A stretch of 62,603 nt of DNA from assembly GCF_000812465.1 (NCBI RefSeq), contig NZ_JWMA01000048.1, positions 1 through 62,603 of the forward strand. The letters run 5' to 3'. The position numbers and the translations under genes are program-made. The DNA comes from Cupriavidus sp. IDO. Its GTDB lineage: Bacteria; Pseudomonadota; Gammaproteobacteria; Burkholderiales; Burkholderiaceae. Shown here piece after piece: positions 45,439 to 54,587 of this stretch. Within the stretch, counting starts at the first letter, position 1. The number at the start of each line of letters is the position of its first letter. A model generated the notes under the pieces. That model was not told the DNA's origin. It saw only the letters and a program-made list of their open reading frames with translations, and did not search any database.

Positions 45439-45753
45439 GATGGCCTCCACAATGAGAAAGTCGACGGCAGCAAATGACCGTCCCGCGCCGGCTAACGGGC
45501 GGGCACGGACATTGGCGAGTTCAAAAACGAGCGTCGGCCACGCAACGCTTCACTACTATAGAAAGTCACGAGGATGGCGGGTCGTTTTTTTGGGCTTGCG
45601 GCGAACACTCTGGCTGCTTGTGGCAAGCACTCGCTTGTGCCGCACGCAAATCGCTGCGAGATCAAGGAACCCGGCAACGGGAATCAACAGCCATCTTGCA
45701 TATCAACCAGGCGAAATCGGCATATGCTGCAATGCAAAATAGCGAGGCTACAG
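45439..45753. other. Divergent promoter region of hydrolase B operon and porin
   Basis: The 315 bp contain a TATAGA/TCTATA block near 45560 that could serve as a -10 box in either direction, but no matching -35 is convincing. The CAAAGATGT inverted repeat of the copy A promoter is absent. No gene is supported. Confidence 0.4.
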
Positions 45754-46860
45754 ATGGCAAAGGTTGGCGTGTGGCGGTCTGTATTTCTGTTAGCGGTCGC
45801 GATGACCTGTCTGGTTGGTGAGGCCGGCGCCCAGTCGTCGGTTGTGATCTACGGGAGGATCAATACCGCGCTGGAATATGCCAGTGCCAGCACCGCAACG
45901 GATGGCACGCGGCTCGGCGGCACAGGCCGACTGACCAACTACCGGACCGTCTTCGGCCTGCGCGGCGACGAGCCGCTGGCTTATGGACTCAAGGCAATCT
46001 GGCAGATCGAGAGCACCGTGTCGATTGACACCGGAGCCGGGCAGATTGCCGCGCGTGACACGCGTGTGGGCCTGGAAAGCCATTATGGCACCGTCTTCAT
46101 GGGCAACTGGGACACCCCATACACCACTGCAACCAAGGGCTACGATCCCTACTACCCGACCACCGCGGGTTATATGGCTCTGATGGGCAACGGCGCAGCC
46201 GCCACCACCGACAATGTCCAGAACACGAGTTCCTTCGATCGGCGCCAGCAGAACTCGCTGCACTATCAGTCGCCACAGTGGCAAGGACTGAGCGGCGCCA
46301 TGGCCTGGGGGCTGCCGGAGGAAAAGACTAGCGTGCCTCGTAATCCGGCGCTGTATTCGTTTGCCGGTTCCTATGACAATGGTTCACTGAATGTAGCGCT
46401 GGCATATGAAATCCACCAGCACTACCACACCGCCGGCCGCAACGACGATGGCTTGAAGGTAGGCGTGTCATACCGCTTTCCTGCCACAACAATTGCGCTG
46501 GTGTATGAGCGGCTGCATTACCGCACGGCTAGCGGAGACCTGACTCGCAATGGCTACTACACGTCGCTCGTGCAGAAGCTGGGCCCAGGCAGCGTAAAGA
46601 TCGGCTTTGCGCTCGCCAGCAACGGCGCAGGTAACGCGACCGAAACCATCGGCTTTTTCCACAGCGGCGCGGATACCGGCGCCACGCAAATCACCGTAGG
46701 CTACGACTATCAGCTATCCAAGCGGACGTCGATCTATACGTACTACAGTCGCATCAACAACAGGAGAAACGCGATTTACGACTTTGCCATCAATGGGCTG
46801 GGCGTAAAAGCCGGTGCCGATCCGCAGACCTTTGCGCTGGCGATTCGCCACAACTTCTGA
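45754..46860 (+). CDS. Gram-negative general porin
   Basis: A 368-residue outer-membrane porin of the betaproteobacterial Porin_4 type. The start at 45754 follows GAGG by 6 nt and gives a clean signal peptide (WRSVFLLAVAMTCLVGEAGA, cleavage before QSSVVIYG). VIYGRINTALEYAS and the constriction-loop region DTRVGLESHYGTVFMGNWD are typical, and the protein ends AIRHNF with terminal Phe. It is divergent from the hydrolase B operon, which may use it to take up the substrate. Confidence 0.93.
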   Translation: MAKVGVWRSVFLLAVAMTCLVGEAGAQSSVVIYGRINTALEYASASTATDGTRLGGTGRLTNYRTVFGLRGDEPLAYGLKAIWQIESTVSIDTGAGQIAARDTRVGLESHYGTVFMGNWDTPYTTATKGYDPYYPTTAGYMALMGNGAAATTDNVQNTSSFDRRQQNSLHYQSPQWQGLSGAMAWGLPEEKTSVPRNPALYSFAGSYDNGSLNVALAYEIHQHYHTAGRNDDGLKVGVSYRFPATTIALVYERLHYRTASGDLTRNGYYTSLVQKLGPGSVKIGFALASNGAGNATETIGFFHSGADTGATQITVGYDYQLSKRTSIYTYYSRINNRRNAIYDFAINGLGVKAGADPQTFALAIRHNF

Positions 46861-47082
46861 AGAGCTAGCGCGACGACCGGGCGACCGGCCGTAGCCGACC
46901 TGACGGACATTCGCAAACCGCTCTGCGAACGACTGAAGTTCGGTGCGGATTCAACCGGTCGATGCAAGCATGCACGGCTGAGACCCAAAGGCGATATTGC
47001 TACCGCTGCGCGCCGAACGTAACACGGACCAGTTTGATATCCGCTACCAGACTCGCGACCTTAAGCCCAGAAGCCAATCCCG

Positions 47083-47436
47083 TCACCTGACAAAACCATC
47101 GAATCGTGTCATATAAATCGGGTGGAGGTCGGCGTTCGCCTTCTTGAACTCGTCCGAGGGCGTGCCATAGATCACCCACCGAGTGAGCTTGGCCACAGCG
47201 AAGAACTCCTTCGACAATGGGGCGAAGCTTTCCGTTTGGTGGAAGAGGGCCGCCTTCGAATCCGAGTAGCGCTCGAAGATGTCAACCGTCTTCTGGTCGT
47301 CCCCGATGTTGAACTCAAACTGCAGCGCGCCCGGCTCCTTCTCTGTCGCGGCCACAAGCTTTGGTATCAGCGGCGTGAACTTGTCCATCTGATCGACGGT
47401 AACGGTGAAAACCCAGTACACCTGTTCGCTTTGCAT
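47083..47436 (-). CDS. Antibiotic biosynthesis monooxygenase (ABM)-like protein
   Basis: A 117-residue dimeric-barrel protein of the YgiN/ABM group: VYWVFTVTVDQMDKFTPLIP, then EPGALQFEFN and DIFERYSDSKAALFHQTES fit the ferredoxin-like barrel with its conserved Phe/Trp/His positions. Members act as quinol monooxygenases or heme-degrading enzymes. GGAGG lies 5 nt before the ATG at 47436; upstream in-frame ATGs at 47448 and 47463 are less well placed. A GGTAC-G-GTACC dyad lies just upstream. Confidence 0.82.
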   Translation of the reverse strand: MQSEQVYWVFTVTVDQMDKFTPLIPKLVAATEKEPGALQFEFNIGDDQKTVDIFERYSDSKAALFHQTESFAPLSKEFFAVAKLTRWVIYGTPSDEFKKANADLHPIYMTRFDGFVR

Positions 47437-47807
47437 CCCTGCCTCCATGGTACGGTACCTCAAGGCTCACACGACGCTGACAATCGGCGCAACTGCCAAC
47501 TGCGGTTTGGACCGTAGCCCAATAAGAGTAGCGGCCGCGTGACTGCCACATCCACTGCTGATGCTGAATTATAGAGCTTGCCGGCATGGGCCACCGGGTT
47601 CGTTCCGGCTGCGGCATCCAATGTCATCCAATTTTCGATCGGCGTTTCGACGCCCGCATCAGGCAGCCCGGTGCGTAAGTGGATGGTTCATGTGCGCTCC
47701 CACTATCGCTCTGGAGATTTTCTGGATTGCCGTTCGACGCCGCACGTACTGTCTCTCGTAGCCCCCCTACCCTCACCGGACTCTGCGAGCCAACAGGGAG
47801 ACTTCAT
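47437..47807. other. Intergenic stretch without a supported gene
   Basis: Apart from the GGTACGGTACC dyad at about 47450-47460, nothing stands out. It separates the ABM-like gene from a small ORF. Confidence 0.4.
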
Positions 47808-47918
47808 ATGAACTGCCGAGCCGGAGGGCCGCTCGCTGTATTCATCCTCGCCGGAGCGCTTCTTTCCCTGGGAGCCGGCGTTTGCAGAGTGGCCGAATCG
47901 GCAGGCCAGAATCGCTAG
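47808..47918 (+). CDS. Small hydrophobic protein (36 aa)
   Basis: An ORF with AGGGAG 8 nt before its ATG, coding for MNCRAGGPLAVFILAGALLS and a short polar tail. The hydrophobic core fits a single membrane helix or a short signal-like peptide. Its stop overlaps the stop of the converging cyclase gene by 4 bp. No family recognised. Confidence 0.4.
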   Translation: MNCRAGGPLAVFILAGALLSLGAGVCRVAESAGQNR

Positions 47919-50900
47919 GTCAGCGCATCGAGGAGCGCCTTGGCTTGCCTCCAGTCGGCGGTGCCAAACCCTTCCGTGAACGCTTCCAGCACACAGACCA
48001 GTGTCTGCCTTGCGACTTCCGGCTTGCCCTGCTGCTGCCATAGCCGCGCAAGGCTCAGCGCTGCCCGCAGTTCAAGGGACATTGCGCTTTGCCGGCGGGC
48101 GATCGCGATGGCTTCGTGAAAGTACGCTTTGGCGACATCGCGATTTGTAGTCAACCGGGCTTGCGTGCTCGAGCACAGGAGCAGTTCCCCCTTGAGCCGA
48201 TGCAATTCCGCTTCATAGTAGCGTTCCCCCGTGTTGCCGACGATGGCCAACGCATCGTCCAGCACGTCCAGACCAGCCTGGGTCTGTCCGTTGCTTTGAT
48301 AGCCCAGGGCCAACAGGGCCAGGAAATATGGCCGCCCATGCACCGAGCCGGTGGCCTGGTAAGCGGTCAGGCCTTCGCACATCTGACCGACGCCCTCCTC
48401 GCTGCTTCCCAGCTCGGCCAGCGTCCAACCCCGCAGCACGGTTGCCCATGCCAGCCAGTATGGAAACCCTTGTTCGGACGCGAGGGCGATGGCGGCTTCG
48501 GCGCTCTCTCGCGCATGCCGCGGCTCGCCCAAATACTGATGCACCGCGGCTGCATGGACCAGGGCGAGTGCCAGGCTGAATGGATGAGAAAGCGCCCGGG
48601 CCAGCCCCAACGCCTCCTGGCTTCTCTCCCTGCTCTGATCCGGACAGCCCAGATACCACAGGGCCCATGTCAGGAAGCTGAGTCCACGGACCCCGGGATC
48701 CTGCCCGTAAAGTTCGGCATGGATGGCGTGCTGCCCGGGGGCATAGTGGACAAGACCCTGCTCCAGGTGCGCCCGCGCCTTGCCAAACTCGCCCATATAG
48801 AGCGAGGTTCCCCCCAATGCGATATGCGCCTGTCCGAGCAACACGGGATCTTGCGCATTCTCGGCCAGACTGAGCATCGCCTCACCTAGTTCATACGCCT
48901 TCCCGTGCTGCGCACGCATGGCGGAGAACATGCGCAATCCCAGTTTCACCTGGAAGAGCTGTTGGGCTTCGCCGTCCTTTTCGCACAAGGCTAGCGCCCG
49001 GGTAAAGTTCGCCTCCACTTCCGATGAGGCATACCCCCTCGCGGCAATCAAGGCCTGGCCAAGCGTGACGCGCAATGCGAGTTCCTGGCGCGCGCGTTCA
49101 GGCGTGTCGGGGAGGCGCGTCAGTAATTCCAATGCCGCACTGAGTTGACGGATCGCATCAAGATGCGTGGAACGCTCAAGGGACTGGCGCCCGGCGTAGT
49201 GCAGATACTCCACCGCCTTGGCGGCATTGCCGCTGAGACTGTAGTGATGCGCCAGCTCGCTGCAGTGCTCATTCAACTGATGTTGGAAGAGCGCCTCGAT
49301 GGCCCGCCCCGTGCGCTCATGCAGCGCACTGCGCCGTTCCGAAAGCATGGAGTTACCGGCGACCTCCTGGGTCAGGCCGTGCTTGAACGCATACTCGACC
49401 TCCGGGTAGGCTGGTCGCTCATGGATAAACCCGCCGGTCTGGAGGCCTGCCAGCAGAAGGTGCAGGCGATCTTCCGGTTGCCCCCAGACCTGCCGGACCA
49501 GACTCAGGGGAAACTCCTTGCCGATCACGGCCAGGGTCTGCAGCAGTTCCTTCTCTTCGAGCGGCAGCCGATCCATGCGCGCAGCGAGGACGCCCTGTAC
49601 GGTGGTCGGAATATGCAGGGCGGTCGGGATCTTTTCGATGTGGTAATCGCCGGGTTCACCGAGTAGCGCCTTCTCCTCGGCCAGCGTCTGGACGACCTCC
49701 TCCATGAAAAAGGGGTTGCCCTCGGTCTTTTCCAGGACGAGTTGTTTGAGCCGCCCAAGTCCGGGATCATCGCCCAGCAAGGCACTGAGCAACCCTTGTG
49801 CTTCGGCTGGCCCAAGAGGATCGAGCCGAACTTCGACGCTGTTGTCTTTGTCCGCCCAGGCCAACTGATACTCGGGCCGGTAGTTCACAAGAAGGAGGAT
49901 CCGCGCGTCTGCCAACCGCTCGACAAGAAAGCCAAGGAACGCTTCCGTCTCACTATCCAGCCATTGCAGGTCCTCGAACACGACCTCGACCGGTTGATCG
50001 CGGCTCTCGCGCACCAGCAGGCGGGTGATTGCATCGAATGTGCGCTCGCGCCGGAGGCTGGCGCCCATGTCCGCCAGCTTTGAGCCGGGCTCGCTGATGC
50101 CAAGCAGAAGGAGCAGGTATGGCAAGACGTCTTCCAGGCTGCGGTCCAGCGTGAGTACCTTGCCCGTGACCTTTTCGTGCGCGCGCCGAGCGTCGTCCTG
50201 TGCGGTAATCTCGAAATAGCTTCTCAGGAGTTCGATGAGCGGCAAATAGGCGAAGGCCTTGCCATGCGACACCGAAAAGGTCTCAAGCACCAGAGAGCCG
50301 TGCTGCGAGCGCGCCTTGAACTCGTGGAAAAGCCGCGACTTGCCGACCCCCGCCTCCCCCACCACCGCGACAATCTGTCCCTGTCCCGCCGTGGACCGAT
50401 TCAGCGCCCGGTATAGCGACTCCAGTTCGGCCTCACGCCCCACGAAACGAGCCAGGCCGCGCTGCGCCGCCACTTGCAGGCGCGTGCGCAGCGCACCAAG
50501 CCCCAGCAGCTCATAGACCGCCAGCGGCTCCGGGACACCTTTGACCTGGGCGGCTCCCAACTCCTTGAACTGGAAGTATCCCTCTGTAAGCCTGTATGTG
50601 GATTCGCTGACGAGAACAGACGAGAGCGCGGCCATCGTCTCCATCCGCGAGGCAATGTTGATCGTGTGTCCCACCGGGTCGTAGTCGGTGTGCAGGTCGT
50701 CCTTGCGGATCGAGCGTACGACCACCTCGCCGGTATGGATGCCCACCCGGATCTGTAGCGAGATGCCCTGATCCAGGCGAAGCCGGTCACTGTGCCGGCG
50801 CATTGCCGCATCCATGCGCAGCGCTGCGTACAGCGCGCGCTGGGGGTGGTCCTCATGGGCAATAGGCGCGCCGAACAGTGCGAGGATCCCGTCGCCCAGT

Positions 50901-51319
50901 GATTTCGCCACAAAGCCCTCGTAGTGGTGCACCGACTCCATCATCAGCTCGATGACGGGGGTGATCAGGCGGTGCGCCTCTTCCGGATCCAGATCGTGGA
51001 TCAGGGCGGTCGAGCCGGCCATGTCGGCAAACAGGACCGTAATAGTCTTGCGCTCGCCGCCGGTCTCTCCGCGTGCCTCCCGCGCCACCTGCCCCGCACG
51101 GATGCGTTCAGCCAGGTGTGGCGGGGTGTACTGGATGGGTGCATCGGACAAGCTCTGCGGCAATTCGCTGACGGGTGCGCCGCACGCATTGCAAAAACGG
51201 GCGACCAGACTCAATTCATGGTCACAGCGTGGGCAGATGCGTGCCAGTCCGGTACCACACTGCTCGCAAAAACTGGCTCCGGCGGCATTCTGGAATCCGC
51301 AAGTTGTGCAGCGCGCCAT
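47915..51319 (-). CDS. Zinc-ribbon/adenylyl cyclase/AAA ATPase/TPR signalling protein
   Basis: A soluble 1134-residue protein. Two zinc ribbons occupy residues 1-50 (Cys 4, 7, 18, 21 and 29, 32, 43, 46). A class III cyclase domain spans about 90-265: metal-binding Asp99 (FADMAGS) and Asp143 (SLGDG), purine-selecting Lys139 and Asp214, and transition-state Asn221 and Arg225 are all present, so it should make cAMP. An AAA_16-type ATPase follows (Walker A GEAGVGKS at 321-328; Walker B VVFEDLQWLD near 455), then many TPR-like helical repeats to the C-terminus. The layout resembles large LuxR/SARP-type STAND proteins, with a cyclase as the output. No partner genes flank it and the signal is unknown. 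Confidence 0.93.
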   Translation of the reverse strand: MARCTTCGFQNAAGASFCEQCGTGLARICPRCDHELSLVARFCNACGAPVSELPQSLSDAPIQYTPPHLAERIRAGQVAREARGETGGERKTITVLFADMAGSTALIHDLDPEEAHRLITPVIELMMESVHHYEGFVAKSLGDGILALFGAPIAHEDHPQRALYAALRMDAAMRRHSDRLRLDQGISLQIRVGIHTGEVVVRSIRKDDLHTDYDPVGHTINIASRMETMAALSSVLVSESTYRLTEGYFQFKELGAAQVKGVPEPLAVYELLGLGALRTRLQVAAQRGLARFVGREAELESLYRALNRSTAGQGQIVAVVGEAGVGKSRLFHEFKARSQHGSLVLETFSVSHGKAFAYLPLIELLRSYFEITAQDDARRAHEKVTGKVLTLDRSLEDVLPYLLLLLGISEPGSKLADMGASLRRERTFDAITRLLVRESRDQPVEVVFEDLQWLDSETEAFLGFLVERLADARILLLVNYRPEYQLAWADKDNSVEVRLDPLGPAEAQGLLSALLGDDPGLGRLKQLVLEKTEGNPFFMEEVVQTLAEEKALLGEPGDYHIEKIPTALHIPTTVQGVLAARMDRLPLEEKELLQTLAVIGKEFPLSLVRQVWGQPEDRLHLLLAGLQTGGFIHERPAYPEVEYAFKHGLTQEVAGNSMLSERRSALHERTGRAIEALFQHQLNEHCSELAHHYSLSGNAAKAVEYLHYAGRQSLERSTHLDAIRQLSAALELLTRLPDTPERARQELALRVTLGQALIAARGYASSEVEANFTRALALCEKDGEAQQLFQVKLGLRMFSAMRAQHGKAYELGEAMLSLAENAQDPVLLGQAHIALGGTSLYMGEFGKARAHLEQGLVHYAPGQHAIHAELYGQDPGVRGLSFLTWALWYLGCPDQSRERSQEALGLARALSHPFSLALALVHAAAVHQYLGEPRHARESAEAAIALASEQGFPYWLAWATVLRGWTLAELGSSEEGVGQMCEGLTAYQATGSVHGRPYFLALLALGYQSNGQTQAGLDVLDDALAIVGNTGERYYEAELHRLKGELLLCSSTQARLTTNRDVAKAYFHEAIAIARRQSAMSLELRAALSLARLWQQQGKPEVARQTLVCVLEAFTEGFGTADWRQAKALLDALT

Positions 51320-51492
51320 GATTCCTCCGCCGACTTCCCGCGGACGATTAAACGCCTCATTGCCTCTCGTGACAAGACCGGCCTGAGTGCCAATCCGCCG
51401 AGGCCGCGATTCGCCAGCTCAACATCTCTCTAGACCACGCCACGCCTCATCTGATCGGCGGACTTAATGCAACGAATTTGCGATTCAGGACA

Positions 51493-52110
51493 CTAATCCA
51501 GCAACCGCAAGGCATCAGCGAGCGAGAGCACCGTCGTGCGCGAATCGAACGCCGTTGAAAAAAGATGATCGTGTACGACCTGATCCGGGTCGTAGCAGCA
51601 ATCCTTGACCGTGAATAGACGGAAGTCCGCATCGCTCGCATACGCGACCGACGACAGCACCACACCGGTCGACGCAATGCCCACCATGAGCAGCGTATCG
51701 ATACCCTGCGCGGAAAGCCGCACCTGCAGGTCGGTACCAAAGAACACGCTGGCACGATGCGCGATGATGAGCGGTTCAGTGGCCTGCTTGCCGAGTTCCG
51801 GCGAGATCTGGTCGTCGACGAAAAGACCAAGTTGCTTGATTCCCTGCCCGTTCCTGTTCAACGGACTGACCTCCGGATAGCCTGGGCCAAAATGGATCTT
51901 GGCGAAATAGACACTCACGCCCCTGGCCCGCGCAGCGTCACACAGCTTGCGCGTATTCGAGAGCAAAGTGGGCGCGACCGATGGAAATAACGCCAGGATG
52001 TCGGTCTGATAATGCATGACCACCAGGGCGGTTTGTGCTGGAACAATTGCCGGAATCTGCATGGTCACACTGTGCGCGTCAGGGGCGCTTTCCTCAACGG
52101 GTGGCGACAT
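51493..52110 (-). CDS. Isochorismatase-fold protein lacking catalytic Asp and Cys
   Basis: A 205-residue member of the isochorismatase superfamily. The usual VIDxQ strand reads LVVMHYQTDIL, so His stands in place of the catalytic Asp. The nucleophile region, normally TNxCVxxT, reads GIASTGVVLSSV, without Cys. The fold motifs around them are intact (FAKIHFGPGYPEVS, VYASDADFRLF-like AYASDADFRLFTVKDCCYD), so it is not a decayed gene. It may be a non-catalytic binding protein or use another chemistry. No strong ribosome binding site; an ATG at 52062 is an alternative start. Confidence 0.8.
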   Translation of the reverse strand: MSPPVEESAPDAHSVTMQIPAIVPAQTALVVMHYQTDILALFPSVAPTLLSNTRKLCDAARARGVSVYFAKIHFGPGYPEVSPLNRNGQGIKQLGLFVDDQISPELGKQATEPLIIAHRASVFFGTDLQVRLSAQGIDTLLMVGIASTGVVLSSVAYASDADFRLFTVKDCCYDPDQVVHDHLFSTAFDSRTTVLSLADALRLLD

Positions 52111-52172
52111 AAGGCTAGGCGATAAAGCATGATGATCGACTCTACCACGTCCAATCGACTGATCGTTCCGGG

Positions 52173-52243
52173 TCGACTACGGAAGTTGGCTTGGGATCGT
52201 CAGCGCACGACCGGCACCCGGCTTCGAGATTCCGAGCCGGCCA
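52173..52243. repeat. Degenerate dispersed repeat, copy 1
   Basis: About 71 bp beginning TCGACTACGGAAG and ending CGAGCCGGCCA, matching copy 2 at 56573-56646 at roughly four of five positions with two single-base gaps. It lies in a gene-free 388-bp gap. The remainder of this gap (52244-52498) holds no supported gene. Confidence 0.65.
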
Positions 52244-52498
52244 TGCGCCGACATTCCGTGGTAGGGCAGAATTTGCTTTGGCAGCCCGACAACCACCGCC
52301 CGATGCGGACGTGGGGTCGTCCCAATGCAGGCACTTGCGAAAATCCACATGAGATTGCGTCCACGACATACACGGTCATAGGCGGTTGTCCGCTGGCGCG
52401 CGCATGTGTGTCCGCCATGGTTCGGTCAGAGAAGAACGCATTTTCGGCGCATGCATCCGTCCGGGACCGGCTGCGCCCTGGTAATGGCGAAGGCGGGC

Positions 52499-53149
52499 TC
52501 ATGCACCGCCAAGATGACGCGCGAACCATTGCGTCGCCAGTCGAGCGACCGAGTCCAGCGCGCCGGACTCCTCGAACAAATGCGTGGCGCCGGGCACGAT
52601 CGCCAGTTCCTTCTGGCATCTCAGCATGGCAAACGCAAACTCGTTACGTTCGATCACGCTGGTGTCGAATCCACCAACAATCAGCAAGGTCGGCGCAAGC
52701 AGCTTCGCCAGGGCATCGGGCCCAGCAAGATCGACCCTGCCACCACGCGAGACAATGGCGCCGATCCGGATGGGAGACAGGCTCGCAGCGCGGATCGACG
52801 CGGCAGCGCCAATGCTGGCGCCAAAGTAGCCCAATGGCAGCGGCATGGCCAACTGCTGCATGATCCACTCTGTCGCCTGCAAGAGTCGTCCGGCCAGCAG
52901 GCCGACGTCGAAGCGGGTGGCCTGCACGCCGTCCTCCTCGGGCGTGAGCAGATCCATCAGCAGCGTGCCCATGCCACTTCGATTGAGCTCGGCCGCCACG
53001 AACTGGTTGCGCGGGCTGTGGCGGGAACTGCCGCTGCCGTGCGCGAACAATACAAAAGCGCTTGCGCCGGGCGGCAGCGCGAATATGCCGTGCAGGCCCA
53101 GGTTGCCGGCGGGCAGCACCACTTCCCTTGCGTCTGAGCCAGATCCCAC
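52499..53149 (-). CDS. Dienelactone-hydrolase-like alpha/beta hydrolase
   Basis: A 216-residue alpha/beta hydrolase. The oxyanion region is FVLFAHGSGSSRHSPRNQFV, the nucleophile elbow GYFGASIGAA, the acid VGGFDTS and the His GATHLFEE, giving a full Ser-Asp-His triad. It belongs to the group of short cytosolic hydrolases often found joined or next to phosphoribosyltransferases; none is present here. GTG at 53149 is chosen because GAGGA lies 7 nt upstream; the ATG at 53239 would add 30 residues of low quality. It is followed closely upstream by sixA in the same direction. Confidence 0.83.
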   Translation of the reverse strand: MGSGSDAREVVLPAGNLGLHGIFALPPGASAFVLFAHGSGSSRHSPRNQFVAAELNRSGMGTLLMDLLTPEEDGVQATRFDVGLLAGRLLQATEWIMQQLAMPLPLGYFGASIGAAASIRAASLSPIRIGAIVSRGGRVDLAGPDALAKLLAPTLLIVGGFDTSVIERNEFAFAMLRCQKELAIVPGATHLFEESGALDSVARLATQWFARHLGGA

Positions 53150-53248
53150 GCCAGCTTCCTCCGTCGGATGGCACTCTCGCTGTTTCCACGCCCCCTGTCC
53201 CTGCCCTGCAGGGCTGCAGTCCAAAGCCGTGGGGCGCACCGGCTCGCG

Positions 53249-53734
53249 CTATGTCTTTGGCGTGTCCAGCGTCATCTTGGCCGGAGCGATTGCCCCGACA
53301 TCACCCCACGACTTCGTGTCGTAGCGGAATTCTGCAACCGCGCAAGTCGGCATTTCCAGGTTGCCGTCCGACAAGCCGCTTGCGAGTTCGCTCATCTCGG
53401 GATTGTGGCCAAACACCATGGCACTGCTCAGTTTGTCGTCGAGTGCGCGAACCACTGATAGCAGGCTCTCGGCGCTGCTGGCGTATAGCCTTTCGTCGAC
53501 GGCGATGTCCTCTGTTGCGTAGCCGATCTCGCCGGCGACCAGTTGCGCAGTTGTCAGCGCACGCAGGGCCGGACTTGACAGGATCACATCGGGTTTCACG
53601 TTGCGGCCGGCCAGGCGCCTGCCCATTTCCGGCGCCTGGCGCTGGCCGCGCGCGTTCAGGGGACGATCGTGGTCCGGCACGCCGGGGTCGTCGCGGCTAG
53701 ATTTGGCGTGCCGGACGAGAAACAGGGTTTTCAT
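53249..53734 (-). CDS. sixA: SixA-like histidine phosphatase
   Basis: A 161-residue protein of the histidine phosphatase superfamily. The catalytic RH motif is at the N-terminus (MKTLFLVRHAKSSRDDP), and the second conserved His is in MVFGHNPEMSELASGL. SixA removes phosphate from histidine of phosphorelay or PTS proteins (NPr in E. coli). The start at 53734 matches the family; the longer frame is a shadow. Confidence 0.88.
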   Translation of the reverse strand: MKTLFLVRHAKSSRDDPGVPDHDRPLNARGQRQAPEMGRRLAGRNVKPDVILSSPALRALTTAQLVAGEIGYATEDIAVDERLYASSAESLLSVVRALDDKLSSAMVFGHNPEMSELASGLSDGNLEMPTCAVAEFRYDTKSWGDVGAIAPAKMTLDTPKT

Positions 53735-53914
53735 GGTGAGTGGCGGACGGGCCGCAGACATTCTGCCCGGGAGGCAGAGCCACGCAGTGATGACGACGTT
53801 CAATTCTAGGCGCGCCTGCGTGGAGAAGCCAGAGTTCACCCCAGGTCGATCCCCAGTGAATTGGCCACAGCCTCGAGGTCGTGAACCCAGGCGTCGCACG
53901 ATATCTCGTCGACC

Positions 53915-54178
53915 TTACGTTGCGAGAGCCTGCAATCGCGTGCAGCGTACGTTACATAGCGGAAGCGTGCAGAAAACAGCCCAATTCACTGACGGTCGAA
54001 CCGACCGGTGAGATCGGGTTCGATGTGCGTGAGCGAAGTTGCCGCCTTGACGATGGAAGTCGCCGTAGAGGTTGCCACGAGCAACCGTCGCAAGCTTGTC
54101 GGCCAAAGACTGCGGCTTCACGACTTCTTCACCCGAGGACTTCTCCAAGGCTGCGTTGAGTAGCGTTTCCGCGGTCAT
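53915..54178 (-). CDS. Hypothetical protein (87 aa) coupled to the Ada-like gene
   Basis: Its ATG overlaps the stop of the Ada-like gene (ATGA) with GAGG 8 nt upstream. The first 40 residues (MTAETLLNAALEKSSGEEVV, then KPQSLADKLATVARGN) look like a regular protein, whereas the rest is rich in Arg, Cys and His in the manner of a wrong frame. A frameshifted or truncated gene is possible. No family recognised. Confidence 0.35.
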   Translation of the reverse strand: MTAETLLNAALEKSSGEEVVKPQSLADKLATVARGNLYGDFHRQGGNFAHAHRTRSHRSVRPSVNWAVFCTLPLCNVRCTRLQALAT

Positions 54179-54480
54179 GACTGCACCCTCTTGCGTGATG
54201 CAGGGCCGCTTCCAGTGGCCTGTGCCCTCTTCCAGGCTGCGTATCGCTCAGTCATACAAACCGCGCACGGTCGGAAGCCCGCGGCGATAGCGATCGACTC
54301 ATCGAGGAAGAAGATCCGCTGTTTGATATAGCCCCCGCGGGCGATGGCCTGCAGGGCCGCTCGGCAATCAAATCTGCCGTAGATTCGCCGGCCTCGATGG
54401 CCACCGAGTGTGCCCGGGACCGAACTCTCATAGGGCTTTCCGTCCCTTCCAATCAGCGTCCAGGTTCTCGATTCGGTCAT
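54175..54480 (-). CDS. Ada-type metal-binding domain protein
   Basis: A 101-residue stand-alone relative of the N-terminal zinc domain of Ada. The core reads RRIYGRFDCRAALQAIARGG then VFFLDE-like RIFFLDESIAIAAGFRPCAVC, giving three of the Cys ligands (DC, PC, VC); the first Cys pair of true Ada is reduced to one, so methyl-phosphotriester repair is uncertain. It lies 107 bp downstream of ogt in the same direction, which suggests a joint role in alkylation response. An ATG at 54495 is an alternative start. Confidence 0.75.
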   Translation of the reverse strand: MTESRTWTLIGRDGKPYESSVPGTLGGHRGRRIYGRFDCRAALQAIARGGYIKQRIFFLDESIAIAAGFRPCAVCMTERYAAWKRAQATGSGPASRKRVQS

Positions 54481-54587
54481 AGTCCGGTCCACCATTTCGG
54501 CTCAGTCTGCATCCAGACCGGATAAGTACTGACCAGCCCGTTCGTATGCGCGTGGAGACAAGTCCGCTGCAATGGTATCGGTCAAGA

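Noticed and set aside
48089..48889. 266-codon plus-strand ORF in the cyclase/TPR gene
   Set aside because: It lies opposite the TPR part of the 1134-residue gene, whose domains are intact on the minus strand.
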